A DNA stretch of 64,000 nucleotides from Bradyrhizobium sp. WBAH42 (GCF_024585265.1 NZ_CP036533.1:5403001-5467000); one strand, 5' to 3'. Counted from the stretch's first letter, positions 48,513-58,009 are shown. Notes: generated by a model not told the origin, from the letters alone. Numbers and translations: made by a program.

Positions 48513-50510
48513 TCAGACCTCGACGACCAGATCCCCGACCGATCTCGCCTGGCAGGCCAGGATGAGACCGTTCGCCTTGTCCTCCGCGGTCAGGGCGTCC
48601 TGGACCTCCATCGTCACGTTGCCTTGCAACAGATGCGTCTTGCAGACGCCGCAGACCCCTGCCCTGCAGGAATAGTCGATCGCAACGCCAGCGCTCTCGG
48701 CAACCTCCAGCACGCTCTTGTCCGGCGGCAGCGCCGCCATCTTGCCGGATTTGGCGAAGCGAATGGTCGCCGTTGCCGGACCGACTGCTGCGGCCCCTCG
48801 GTTGCCCGCTTCTCCTTCCGCCATTTGCGCTTCGCTGGCGGCCTTGCCGGCCGGTGGAACGGCGCCGCGGGCCGGCCCGAAGGCTTCGGTCTTGATCTGC
48901 TCGCCCGGCACGCCGAGGCCGATCAGGGTTTTGCGGAGCGCATCCATCATTCCGGGCGGACCGCACAGATGAACGCGCCGCTTCGCAAGATCCGGCACCG
49001 CCTGTATCAGGAATTCGGCCGTGATCTGCCCCTCGCGTCCCATCCAGGACGTGCCTGAGGCCCGCATCATCGTGGCCGCGACGTGCAGGTTGTCCATCCT
49101 GCGCTGCAGGTATTCCAATTCGTCCCGGAAGATGAACTGCTCGGTCGTCTGTGCGCCGTAGATGAGGTAAATCTGGCCGGGCCAGGCGATGTCCGAGAGA
49201 TAGCGGATCGCCGCCATCAACGGCGTGATGCCGACCCCGCCACCGATCAGGACGACGCTGTCGGCCTCCGTGCCCGTGAACGTAAAGGCGCCGGACGGGC
49301 CCGTGACCTCGACGAGGTCCCCCTCCTTCAGCTGGCCGTGCATGTAGTCGGACAGCAGCCCGCCTTCCTGGCGCTTGATCGTGGTCTCGACATAGGCGGT
49401 CTGCGCCGCGGACGAGGCGATCGTGTAGGAACGCCTGACCGTCTGTCCGTCAACCTCGATGGCATAGGTCAGGAACTGCCCGGGCAGGAACGCAAATGGA
49501 ATCGTACCACCCTCCGCCGCCTGCAGACGGAAGGTCTTCACGTCAGGCGTCTCCCGATAAATCGCGCAGACCCTCAGCTTGCCCTTCCAGGGGCTACTCG
49601 CCGCACCGCGCGGCGGTCGGCGGTCTGTATCCCCGGAAGTCGTCGTTCCGCCGATGTCGTTCAGCGGACTGGCGGCTGGCGTGGTTACAGTGGTTATGAT
49701 TGGCGTGACCGCAGCCGGAGCGACTGCCACGCGCGTCAGCCGGTCGACGAGCGCGTTCGCCCGGCGCATGCGCGCGATGTAAACGGCGAGCATCCCCACC
49801 GAAAACAGCGCCAGCAGCGCCATGGTGGTGACGTGAAACCAGGAGATCCCGGTCGCGCCGTCATCCGCATCCACAGTGCTTCGGGCAGACGGCAGATTCA
49901 TTTGCGACTTGAACCAGGCCTGCGCGATCTGCTGTAGCGGTTTGCCTTCGTGAAGCGAACGCAGCGCGACCACGCCGCTCTGGACCGCGTTCAGGGACTC
50001 GCGAAGCCGGCGCGAGGCCTGATCGGCGGCGGCGATGTCGCCGCCGGCGATGGCGTGCCGCAGGTTCGTTTCGGCATCCGCCAGGCGATCGGTCTCGGCG
50101 CCGATCCGCGCGTGCGCCTCGCTCTCCAGGCTGCTCCTCTGCTCGGCAGACAGCGCCGGCATCTCCATCAATGCCGGATAGAACGCCTTGCGCGGCCGGC
50201 CCATCATGCCGTCCATTCCGCCCATCATTCCGGCGGACGAAGCGGCGGGCGACCCGCCAGCCGCGTATCCATCGCTCGGACCGGCCGATCCCTCCGGCTC
50301 CGGCCTCGCCTCGCCGCCGGCCCCGGCGGGATGGTGCGCCGCGTGATCGCCCTCAGCATCCGCGACCTTCCAAGGCTGCGCGAACCTTTCGGCGGCAGCT
50401 GTTACGCCGCGGCCGACGTCGGATGCCGGCGCGGCCATCGCGGCGAGCTGGCTCGCCAGGATGCCCAGCGCAAGCAGGCCGAAGCGACATCGAAGGATCG
50501 GACCGGACAT
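48513..50510 (-). CDS. fusion of Spy/CpxP-like periplasmic domain, membrane helix and FAD/2Fe-2S reductase
   Basis: A 665-residue fusion. Signal sequence 1-27; Gly/His-rich and Met-rich stretch (AGMMGGMDGMMGR, 93-105); helical Spy/CpxP-like region (about 110-190, with PALSAEQRSSLESEA); one membrane helix (about 222-247) followed by ARMRR, so the rest is cytosolic. Then an FNR-type reductase: FAD motif RRSYTIAS (359-366), GGGVGITP (423-430) and CGPPGM (516-521) for NAD(P)H. The end is a plant-type 2Fe-2S ferredoxin with Cys615, 620, 623 and 653. It should take electrons from NAD(P)H to the adjacent haem-b protein. ATG 50510; ribosome site weak. Confidence 0.87.
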   Translation of the reverse strand: MSGPILRCRFGLLALGILASQLAAMAAPASDVGRGVTAAAERFAQPWKVADAEGDHAAHHPAGAGGEARPEPEGSAGPSDGYAAGGSPAASSAGMMGGMDGMMGRPRKAFYPALMEMPALSAEQRSSLESEAHARIGAETDRLADAETNLRHAIAGGDIAAADQASRRLRESLNAVQSGVVALRSLHEGKPLQQIAQAWFKSQMNLPSARSTVDADDGATGISWFHVTTMALLALFSVGMLAVYIARMRRANALVDRLTRVAVAPAAVTPIITTVTTPAASPLNDIGGTTTSGDTDRRPPRGAASSPWKGKLRVCAIYRETPDVKTFRLQAAEGGTIPFAFLPGQFLTYAIEVDGQTVRRSYTIASSAAQTAYVETTIKRQEGGLLSDYMHGQLKEGDLVEVTGPSGAFTFTGTEADSVVLIGGGVGITPLMAAIRYLSDIAWPGQIYLIYGAQTTEQFIFRDELEYLQRRMDNLHVAATMMRASGTSWMGREGQITAEFLIQAVPDLAKRRVHLCGPPGMMDALRKTLIGLGVPGEQIKTEAFGPARGAVPPAGKAASEAQMAEGEAGNRGAAAVGPATATIRFAKSGKMAALPPDKSVLEVAESAGVAIDYSCRAGVCGVCKTHLLQGNVTMEVQDALTAEDKANGLILACQARSVGDLVVEV

Positions 50511-50534
50511 GATCTTGCGCGTTCACATCGGCGG

Positions 50535-51248
50535 TCAGAACGATGCGATCAGAGGCAGCAGGATCGTATCGGCGGTCTGCTTCTGACTTTCGTTCAGCGA
50601 CGCGTAGAGCCGCGTGAAGGCCGAGCGAGCCGACTTGATCGCCTCCAGACGCTCGGACAGATGCCGCTCGTAGTGCTCCAGACGATCCGCACCGCCGAGC
50701 TTGTCGTCCATGACGAGCATCTTGCGCGCTTCCAGGAGGTGCTGCCGGCTCGACCGCAATGCGTCCGCGACGTTATTCCAGTCTGCACTCTGCTTGTCGC
50801 TGATCTGCAGCTCCGCCTTCAGGAAAGCGATCCGCCCTTCGAGCCGCTCGGTCACGTCCGCCGGACCGCTCATTCCACCGCTGCCGCCGGATGGGCTCAT
50901 CTGGCCGCGCATCATCTTCTCCATCATCTGCATCATCATCGGCATCATCTGCATCATGCCGGAGTTCTCCTGACAGCCCGCACCCTGGCAGTCCCGCATC
51001 TGGCCTTGCGGCGACATCTTCATCTTGTCGTCGTTCATCCGGCCGCCGCCCATGCTCTGAGATTGCCCTGCCGGCTGGCCCGTGTTCATCTTGCTGCCGG
51101 AATCCGAGGGATCGGGCCTCTTCATCTTGTCGTCATCCATCATCGCGATCCGAGCAGGATCGGCGGAGTATGCCGGCGACAGCACAACCGCCCCCAGGAC
51201 GAGCACGGCGAACGTGGCTGCGCTCATGACGACATTTCTCGAGTTCAT
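50535..51248 (-). CDS. Met-rich Spy/CpxP-like (LTXXQ) periplasmic protein
   Basis: A 237-residue exported protein. The signal peptide ends in SPAYSA; the next 90 residues are rich in Met, Asp and Gly (GMMQMMPMMMQMMEKMM, with CQGAGC). The C-terminal half is helical (DVTERLEGRIAFLKAELQISDKQSADWNNVADALRSSRQ) like the CpxP/Spy fold. Met clusters of this sort bind Cu(I) or Ag(I) in other proteins. GGAG lies 7 nt before ATG 51248; the ATG at 51254 is too close. First gene of the redox operon, 24 nt before the fusion gene. Confidence 0.8.
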   Translation of the reverse strand: MNSRNVVMSAATFAVLVLGAVVLSPAYSADPARIAMMDDDKMKRPDPSDSGSKMNTGQPAGQSQSMGGGRMNDDKMKMSPQGQMRDCQGAGCQENSGMMQMMPMMMQMMEKMMRGQMSPSGGSGGMSGPADVTERLEGRIAFLKAELQISDKQSADWNNVADALRSSRQHLLEARKMLVMDDKLGGADRLEHYERHLSERLEAIKSARSAFTRLYASLNESQKQTADTILLPLIASF

Positions 51249-51416
51249 GTTCATTCTCCAGGTTTGGTTCAGTTGGTCATCTGACCGTCGAGGTCGGCGA
51301 TCAGACGACGAGGCGCGCGGCAGTCAAGCCTTATGGACGCGAAGCTTCTCCGGCTCTTACGCACGGACGTGCCACGCGGCTTGATGGTCTCTTCCGCGAG
51401 ATCAGCCCGGACGTCA

Positions 51417-52667
51417 TCATCCGCCCGTCTCCTGGGCCGAGCGGCTCCTGTCGACATCCTTCGACCACGTCCGGTAATAGGCGATGATCGTCATGATCCA
51501 CAGACCCCCTGCACCGACGATCAGCTGCGTCCATATTCCCTCGGAGCCCGACTCGATCACGAAATGCGCGACGAAGGACAGAAACAGGCCGACGCAGAAC
51601 ACCGACAACGATTGCTGGCCGCATCTGATCAAGGGCTGCAGCAGCAGCGACTTGAGGCCCGGCCAGTCGATCGGGATGAGCCGGACGACGATGAGCATCA
51701 GGCTCGCCAGATGGATGAGACGATAGGGACCGAGATTGGTCTTGTCGTTCGGAATGAAGATCGCGGCGAGCCCTTCAGGGACGGAATCGCGCAGTCCCGG
51801 GATTCGTTCGGCCAGCGTCACGACCAGCGCAAAGAGCAGGACGGCACAGCTGAAGGCGAACGCCGTGCGGGACGACAGCAGCCAGCGGCTCGCGGCCGCC
51901 CCTCCCAAGGCCAGCCAGGCGCCGAAGACGAACAGCAATTGCCAGGCGAACGGATTGAAGTACCAGACTCCAGCCGGATAGGACGGCAAATTCCATCCGC
52001 AATGGCGGGCCGCCAGATACAGACCGAGCGAGCCGATCATCACCGCGTTGCGCCAGCGCAGCATGACCCACTGCACGGCGGGAAACGCGGCCATCAGCAC
52101 GATGTAGAGAGGCAGCACGTCGAGATTGAGCGGCTTGAACTTGAGGATCAGGCCCTGTGCGAGCGTCTCGACCGGAAAATTCATCAGCGGCGCGACGTTG
52201 AACTGATCCATCAAATGCAGATCGTCGTACCTGTGCGCGATGTAGTGCACGGCCGTGAGATAGACGAAGAACAACAGCAGGTGAGCGACATAGAGCTGCC
52301 ACACCCGCCGCAGCAGCCGGGTTGCTCCGATGACGAAGCCACGCTCCATCATCATCGCGCCGAACACGAAGGTCGCGGTGTAGCCGGAGATCAGCACGAA
52401 CAGATCGGCGCCGTCGCTGAAGCCGTAATTGCGTGTCGTGAACCAGACCAGCGCGGAATCCGGAATGTGCCCGAGAAAGATCAGCCAGTTGGCGAGGCCG
52501 CGAAAAAGATCGAGACGCAGATCGCGCCGCGGCACGACCAGCACGGATCTGATCGTGATCGTCTCCCACAGCCGACGACGCAACAGAAGCATAACTTGCA
52601 GGGGCTGCGCGGGGTCGTTAACCGTCTCTTCAGTCAACCGCACGTTCTCCATCATTACGATCGCCAT
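51417..52667 (-). CDS. opgC: OpgC-like membrane protein (periplasmic glucan modification)
   Basis: A 416-residue protein with about 10 membrane helices. RDLRLDLFRGLANWLIFLGHIPDS and NYGFSDGADLFVLISGYTATFVFGAMM near the N-terminus, then HLMDQFNVAPLMNFPVETLAQGLILKFKPLNLDVLPLYIVLM, match OpgC. OpgC adds succinyl groups to osmoregulated periplasmic glucans. No opgG or opgH is adjacent. The start is uncertain: ATG 52667 is used, with further ATG codons at 52655 and 52652 and a TTG at 52679. Confidence 0.85.
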   Translation of the reverse strand: MAIVMMENVRLTEETVNDPAQPLQVMLLLRRRLWETITIRSVLVVPRRDLRLDLFRGLANWLIFLGHIPDSALVWFTTRNYGFSDGADLFVLISGYTATFVFGAMMMERGFVIGATRLLRRVWQLYVAHLLLFFVYLTAVHYIAHRYDDLHLMDQFNVAPLMNFPVETLAQGLILKFKPLNLDVLPLYIVLMAAFPAVQWVMLRWRNAVMIGSLGLYLAARHCGWNLPSYPAGVWYFNPFAWQLLFVFGAWLALGGAAASRWLLSSRTAFAFSCAVLLFALVVTLAERIPGLRDSVPEGLAAIFIPNDKTNLGPYRLIHLASLMLIVVRLIPIDWPGLKSLLLQPLIRCGQQSLSVFCVGLFLSFVAHFVIESGSEGIWTQLIVGAGGLWIMTIIAYYRTWSKDVDRSRSAQETGG

Positions 52668-53107
52668 TTCGGATCGCAACCTCGTCGTCGCTCGTTCGAG
52701 CCGGCACGCTAGGTTGCGTCGTTGTTGCCCGCTTGACGGACATCAAAGCCGGCCGACGCACCAGCAAATTCTTTTTGTGGTTCAATCGCGTAATAAATCG
52801 AGATGGATCTCGTCCTCCATCGGCAGTTCACCTGCCGATGACTACATGCCCCCCGAGCGACATGCTTGAGGGCATTGCACGAGGTTACGATTTCGCGCGT
52901 CGGCTTAAGATTTTTTTCTGTAAGAAGATCGCCGCTTCGCGTCGCCTGCAGCAACTCGACGAGTCTTCACATCTCAGCACTCGGCATGCGCATCGGCATG
53001 TTGATCTTGCTCAACCCGGACGATCGCACTCCGGGTTTGGTTGCGGCTCGATCAAGCCACCGGGACTTGATTGGCACCACTTGATGAATTCGAACAGGAG
53101 AAACCAA
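52668..53107. other. divergent intergenic region, 440 bp
   Basis: Lies between opgC (minus) and the His-repeat peptide gene (plus). It is less GC-rich than the surroundings, with T-rich tracts (ttctttttgtgg near 52770, gatttttttctg near 52910). A TTGATCTTGCTCAA box is at 53001-53014. No convincing gene was found in either strand. Confidence 0.5.
53001..53014 (+). promoter_or_regulatory. FixK/FNR-type box upstream of the His-repeat peptide gene
   Basis: TTGATCTTGCTCAA matches TTGA-N6-TCAA. It is 94 bp before ATG 53108, allowing a start site near 53049 with a 59-nt leader. No good -10 is visible at the expected place, so support is moderate. Confidence 0.38.
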
Positions 53108-53362
53108 ATGAGTCACCGCAAGCTGATCATCGCGGCCGCGATCATGTCCTTCGTTGCGCTGCCCGCGATGGCGCAGAAGAGCGCGACCGACGAGAAGAAC
53201 GGCCATCACTATTCGGGCGGACCGAAGACCGAGGTCCCCCATCACATGGGCAAGAAGGAGAGCGACGGCGGAACGACCAGCGGTTCCGGGGGCAGCCACC
53301 ATTATGGTGGCGGGCCGAAGACGGAAGTCCCGCACCATACCGGCGCGAAGAAGCCGCAATGA
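53108..53362 (+). CDS. exported peptide with duplicated HHY-GGPKTEVPHH motif
   Basis: An 84-residue protein. Residues 1-22 are a signal peptide (MSHRKLIIAAAIMSFVALPAMA). The mature part holds two copies of one unit: HHYSGGPKTEVPHHMGKK and HHYGGGPKTEVPHHTGAKK, separated by a Gly/Ser linker. The four His pairs suggest a periplasmic metal site. CAGGAG lies 7 nt before ATG 53108. A candidate FixK box is upstream and a bidirectional terminator follows. I do not recognise a named family. Confidence 0.75.
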   Translation: MSHRKLIIAAAIMSFVALPAMAQKSATDEKNGHHYSGGPKTEVPHHMGKKESDGGTTSGSGGSHHYGGGPKTEVPHHTGAKKPQ

Positions 53363-53412
53363 CCAAGGCTTGCCGTGCCGCGATCCCGAACTGGGACGGC
53401 GCTGCAAACGAA

Positions 53413-53446
53413 ATCGCCCGGAAGCGGCCATCCGCTCCCGGGCGAT
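53413..53446. terminator. bidirectional hairpin between convergent genes
   Basis: Fifteen-bp arms (53413-53427 and 53432-53446, one mismatch) around a ccat loop, centrally placed between the stop of the His-repeat peptide gene and that of the convergent protease gene. A GC-rich stem without a long T run. Confidence 0.65.
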
Positions 53447-53471
53447 CCATTATCTGTAGAGCTCGTAAGGT

Positions 53472-54809
<1,338 letters not shown>

Positions 54810-55114
54810 GGATGAGGGTGCCTTTTGCTTGGCGGTTCTCTTGAGGCTGGGACGCGCCATGCAAATGGCGATCCAGCCCATCTCTCACAATACCATTCTG
54901 GTTTCTTCAAGGCCGGGACGCCACACAGGCGGGTCGACCGAAGAAATCCCTTCGCCTTGGCCTAAACTTTTGGCAACGTTCCGAAACTGTTTCGACGCAA
55001 GACGACAGCGGTCGGGCCGCCCACGCCTCGCAGCTATGCGATTTTAGGATGGTTTTGGAGGGCCGGACGCGATAGGCGATGGCGATAAGACTTCAAATTC
55101 TCGGGAGGACAACA
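54810..55114. other. divergent intergenic region, about 305 bp
   Basis: Separates the S41 peptidase gene from the alpha-hydroxy-acid oxidase gene and must hold both promoters. No repeat, box or small gene was recognised. Confidence 0.4.
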
Positions 55115-56248
55115 ATGAATGAAGCGCCCCGCATCCGGCCGGAACGGAATGTCGAGCTCGGTGCCAGCGACGAGCCGTTCCAGAACCTGCACGAGTTCGT
55201 CAGGAAGGCGCGCGCCAACCTCAACCAGAATGCCTGGGACTACATCGTCGGCGCCGCCGAGACCGAGACCACGATGCGGCGCAACCGCATGGCGCTCGAC
55301 GAGATCGCCTTCCGCCCGCGCGTGCTGCGCGACGTGCGCAAGGTCGATGGCAGCGTCGAGCAGTTCGGCCGCAAGGTGCGGCTGCCGGTGGTGCTGGCTC
55401 CCGTCGGCGCACTCGAGATCTTCGATCCGGACGGCGCGGCGAGCGTCGCGCGCGCTGCAGGCACGTTCGGCGCGGCGCACATGCTGAGCTCGGTGTCCGA
55501 GCCCGGTCTCGAGAAGACCGCCGAGGCTGCCCCTGATGCACTGCGTCTCTATCAGCTCTATGTCCGCGGCGACGATGCCTTCGTCGCCGACGTCGTCAGC
55601 CGGGCCGAGAAGAACGCTTATGCCGCCTTCTGCCTGACCGTCGACACCGCCCATTACAGCCGTCGTGAACGTGACATCGCCAAGCGCTACGTTCGCGAAA
55701 GCCGCCTGCGCGCCACCGGCGGCGATTTCCAGAAGGGCCTGGAGTGGCGGACCGTGAAGATGATCAAGGACAAGTTCAAGATTCCGCTGATCCTCAAGGG
55801 CATCGCCACCGCCGAGGACGCACAGATCGCGCTCGATCACGGCGTCGAATGGATCTACGTCTCCAATCATGGCGGCCGCCAGCTCGACCACGGCCGCGGT
55901 GCCATGCACGTCCTGCCGGAGATCGTCGACGCCGTGAAGGGCCGCGCGAAGATCATGGTCGACGGCGGCTTCTGCCGGGGCACCGACATCGTCAAGGCGA
56001 TCGCGGCGGGCGCCGACCTCGTCGGCATCGGCCGGCTGCAATGCTGGGCGCTGGCCGCAGCTGGCGAAGCCGGTGTCGCGCGGATGCTGGAGCTGCTCGA
56101 AGACGAGGTGCTGCGCTGCCTCGGCCTCCTGGGCGCCACCTCATTCGCCGAGATCGACAAGTCCTGCCTGCATCCGGCGACCGCCACCAACGCGCCCAGC
56201 GTGTTCAGCGCGTTCCCGCTGTTCGACCACGATCCCTATCGTTACTGA
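55115..56248 (+). CDS. FMN-dependent alpha-hydroxy-acid oxidising enzyme
   Basis: A 377-residue (beta/alpha)8 flavoprotein of the lactate oxidase / LldD / glycolate oxidase family. Motifs: NLNQNAWDYIVGAAETETTMRRNR near the start, RLPVVLAPVGALEIF, RLYQLYVRGD, and the catalytic SNHGGRQLDHGRGAMHVLPEI with active-site His and Arg, then VDGGFCRGTDIVKAIAAGADLVGIGR. It oxidises a 2-hydroxy acid such as lactate; whether electrons go to oxygen or quinone is not clear. GGGAGG precedes ATG 55115. The HAD gene follows after 24 nt. Confidence 0.9.
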   Translation: MNEAPRIRPERNVELGASDEPFQNLHEFVRKARANLNQNAWDYIVGAAETETTMRRNRMALDEIAFRPRVLRDVRKVDGSVEQFGRKVRLPVVLAPVGALEIFDPDGAASVARAAGTFGAAHMLSSVSEPGLEKTAEAAPDALRLYQLYVRGDDAFVADVVSRAEKNAYAAFCLTVDTAHYSRRERDIAKRYVRESRLRATGGDFQKGLEWRTVKMIKDKFKIPLILKGIATAEDAQIALDHGVEWIYVSNHGGRQLDHGRGAMHVLPEIVDAVKGRAKIMVDGGFCRGTDIVKAIAAGADLVGIGRLQCWALAAAGEAGVARMLELLEDEVLRCLGLLGATSFAEIDKSCLHPATATNAPSVFSAFPLFDHDPYRY

Positions 56249-56272
56249 GCATACTGAAGTGAAAAGGACGCA

Positions 56273-56896
56273 ATGACATCGCTCTCTCCCGGCAGCGCGG
56301 ATGCGCTGCTGTTCGACCTCGGGCGCGTGGTGCTCGACATCGACTTCTCGAAGGCGATCGCCTGCTGGGCGGGACATGCCGGCTGCCAGCCCGAGGCCAT
56401 CATCGCGCGCTATGTGCGCGACGAGGCCTACCGCCTGCACGAAATGGGCAAGATCAGCGACGCGGACTATTTCGCCTCGCTCCGATCCTCGCTCGGGATC
56501 GGTATCTCGGATGCGCAGTTCCTGGAAGGCTGGAACGCGATCTTCGCCGGTGAGATGCCCGATATCGCCGAACTGTTGCCGCGCGCGGCGAAGCGGATGC
56601 CGCTCTACGCCTTCTCCAACACCAATCGGCCGCACGTCGACTATTTCTCGAAGGAATATGCCGGTCTGCTCGGCCATTTCCGCGAGCTGTATCTGTCCTC
56701 CAGCATCGGCCTGCGCAAGCCGGATGCCGAGGCGTTCGACCATGTCGTCGCGGCGATCGGCGTCCCGGCCGAGCGCATCGTCTTCTTCGATGACCTCGCC
56801 GAGAACGTCGAGGGAGCGCGGGCACGTGGCTTGACCGCCGTGCATGTCACCTCGCCGCGCGACGTCGGGAACGCATTGAAAGCGCTGGGGATCTGA
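56273..56896 (+). CDS. HAD-superfamily hydrolase
   Basis: A 207-residue HAD subfamily IA protein (YihX/epoxide-hydrolase-N-like). Motif I is FDLGRVVLDID, in which the second Asp of DxD is Gly as in the YihX group; motif II is FSNTN; the Lys is in SIGLRKPDAEAF; motif III is VFFDDLAENVEGARA. These usually act on small phosphorylated sugars or similar. ATG 56273 follows AAGGAC. It is likely co-transcribed with the hydroxy-acid oxidase gene. Confidence 0.88.
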   Translation: MTSLSPGSADALLFDLGRVVLDIDFSKAIACWAGHAGCQPEAIIARYVRDEAYRLHEMGKISDADYFASLRSSLGIGISDAQFLEGWNAIFAGEMPDIAELLPRAAKRMPLYAFSNTNRPHVDYFSKEYAGLLGHFRELYLSSSIGLRKPDAEAFDHVVAAIGVPAERIVFFDDLAENVEGARARGLTAVHVTSPRDVGNALKALGI

Positions 56897-57053
56897 GCCG
56901 CAGGAAGCCCGGAGCGTGCTCAGTTCCAGGCGCTAAATCTGCAGGGAATGAGGAACCCAATCACTTTGTGCATTTTTATACAGAGTTCCGGGAACGGAAT
57001 ACCACCCTTCGGACTCATGAGTCCGTTGGGCCTTCTACATTGGACTGATCGAC

Positions 57054-57257
57054 GTGCTGGGCAAGACCTATCTCACCAAGCAGGCTTCTCTCCTGCTCGA
57101 ATTCGCCAGAACCACCTCGGATTCTGACCTCTCCGCCAAACTGATCAGCAAGGCCGCCGACCTGAAATCCCAGGCCGATCCGCTGCCCGACAAGGATCAG
57201 GGCCCCAAGGCGCCCGACGTCGCGGATTTCAGTCCGGGCGATCCGACGGAGCGTTGA
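57054..57257 (+). CDS. small conserved hypothetical protein, 67 aa
   Basis: A 67-residue soluble protein: a helical N-terminal part (KTYLTKQASLLLEFARTTSDSDLSAKLISKAADLKSQAD) and an acidic Pro/Asp-rich tail. It starts at GTG 57054; stop codons rule out a longer start. I recall similar short proteins in Bradyrhizobium without a known role. The next tiny gene follows after three bases. Confidence 0.55.
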   Translation: MLGKTYLTKQASLLLEFARTTSDSDLSAKLISKAADLKSQADPLPDKDQGPKAPDVADFSPGDPTER

Positions 57258-57260
57258 CCG

Positions 57261-57353
57261 ATGTTGGCCGTGGCGCTCGTCATTCTCGTCCTTGCCATGG
57301 CTATCCTCGTTCCGGTCTGCCTCGCCTTCCGCATCATGCCGCGGCGGAGTTGA
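57261..57353 (+). CDS. possible 30-residue single-helix membrane peptide
   Basis: ATG 57261 to TGA 57353 encodes a peptide that is almost wholly hydrophobic (LAVALVILVLAMAILVPVCLAFRI) with a basic end PRRS, so one membrane helix with the C-terminus inside. It begins three bases after the previous gene and ends seven bases before the convergent toxin gene stop. Its size and hydrophobicity suggest a small membrane regulator or a type I toxin-like peptide, but no family is recognised. Confidence 0.42.
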   Translation: MLAVALVILVLAMAILVPVCLAFRIMPRRS

Positions 57354-57359
57354 GCCAGC

Positions 57360-57653
57360 TCAAATATCCGAGTGTTCTCGTTCCTGCGCGGGATGCTTGA
57401 TCGCGAGAATGACGATTTCGCCAGCCTCTACTTCCAGCCGGTAGTAGACCAGATAAGGGTACCGCCGCGTTACCAGCTTGCGTACGCCCTCGACCTTCTG
57501 CGGTCTTCCAAGCCGTGGAAAGCGAACGAGATTTTGAAGCGATTCAAGAATCGCAGCGCGCACGCGCAATGCACCTTGCGGGCTGTGCTCCCTGACATAG
57601 TCGGCAATCTCAATCAGATCCTTGGCCGCGCGTTGCGTAAATCTGAGCCTCAT
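57360..57653 (-). CDS. RelE/ParE-family toxin
   Basis: A 97-residue protein: RLRFTQRAAKDLIEIADYVREHSPQGALRVRAAILESLQNLVRFPRLGRPQ, then VRKLVTRRYPYLVYYRLEVEAGEIVILAIKHPAQER. This is the ParE/RelE fold, with the C-terminal basic strand. ParE members poison gyrase and RelE members cleave mRNA; the sequence favours the ParE side by its long N-terminal hairpin, but this is not decisive. Its start overlaps the antitoxin stop by four bases. Confidence 0.88.
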   Translation of the reverse strand: MRLRFTQRAAKDLIEIADYVREHSPQGALRVRAAILESLQNLVRFPRLGRPQKVEGVRKLVTRRYPYLVYYRLEVEAGEIVILAIKHPAQEREHSDI

Positions 57654-57877
57654 CGCTCGAAGCGGCGAAAGGCTGCTTCGATCTCGGCGTCAGACGCAAA
57701 TTGCCGGAGGTTCGCTTGTGTGAGCCCCTCGAGGACCGCCGCAAGGTGGCCGGGATCCATTTCCTCAGCCTCCTCTCCGCCGTCGCTCAAAGCCAACATG
57801 GCGCGCGCGATCTCGTCCTGGCTATCCGCAGGAAGCTGCCGCACGGCCTTGAGCGCCTTTTCGAGCAGTTTTGTCAT
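57650..57877 (-). CDS. antitoxin of the RelE/ParE-type pair
   Basis: A 75-residue acidic, helical protein (LPADSQDEIARAMLALSDGGEEAEEMDPGHLAAVLEGLTQANLRQFASDAEIEAAFRRF). It precedes the toxin and overlaps it by four bases, the standard order of type II toxin-antitoxin operons. The DNA-binding part would be the N-terminus (KLLEKALKAVRQLPADSQDEIARAML). It probably represses its own promoter, in 57878-57960. Confidence 0.82.
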   Translation of the reverse strand: MTKLLEKALKAVRQLPADSQDEIARAMLALSDGGEEAEEMDPGHLAAVLEGLTQANLRQFASDAEIEAAFRRFER

Positions 57878-58009
57878 GGACAGAAGATAAGCCGACCCGA
57901 GACCGAAAGGAAGTGTGGCTTCTTGCTGGCCAGGGAGGCCTTTTTGCTTCAGTCCCTCCGCTCAGCTAGAACTTGCCGACCGAGTCCTGATTTGTTGCGG
58001 AGTTCGCCC

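Noticed and set aside
51269..51457. Possible 62-residue frame ahead of the Met-rich Spy-like gene
   Set aside because: Arg-rich, overlaps the end of opgC, and has no clear start signal.
52709..52954. Possible 81-residue minus-strand gene in the opgC upstream region
   Set aside because: No ribosome site, no motif and composition unlike neighbouring genes.
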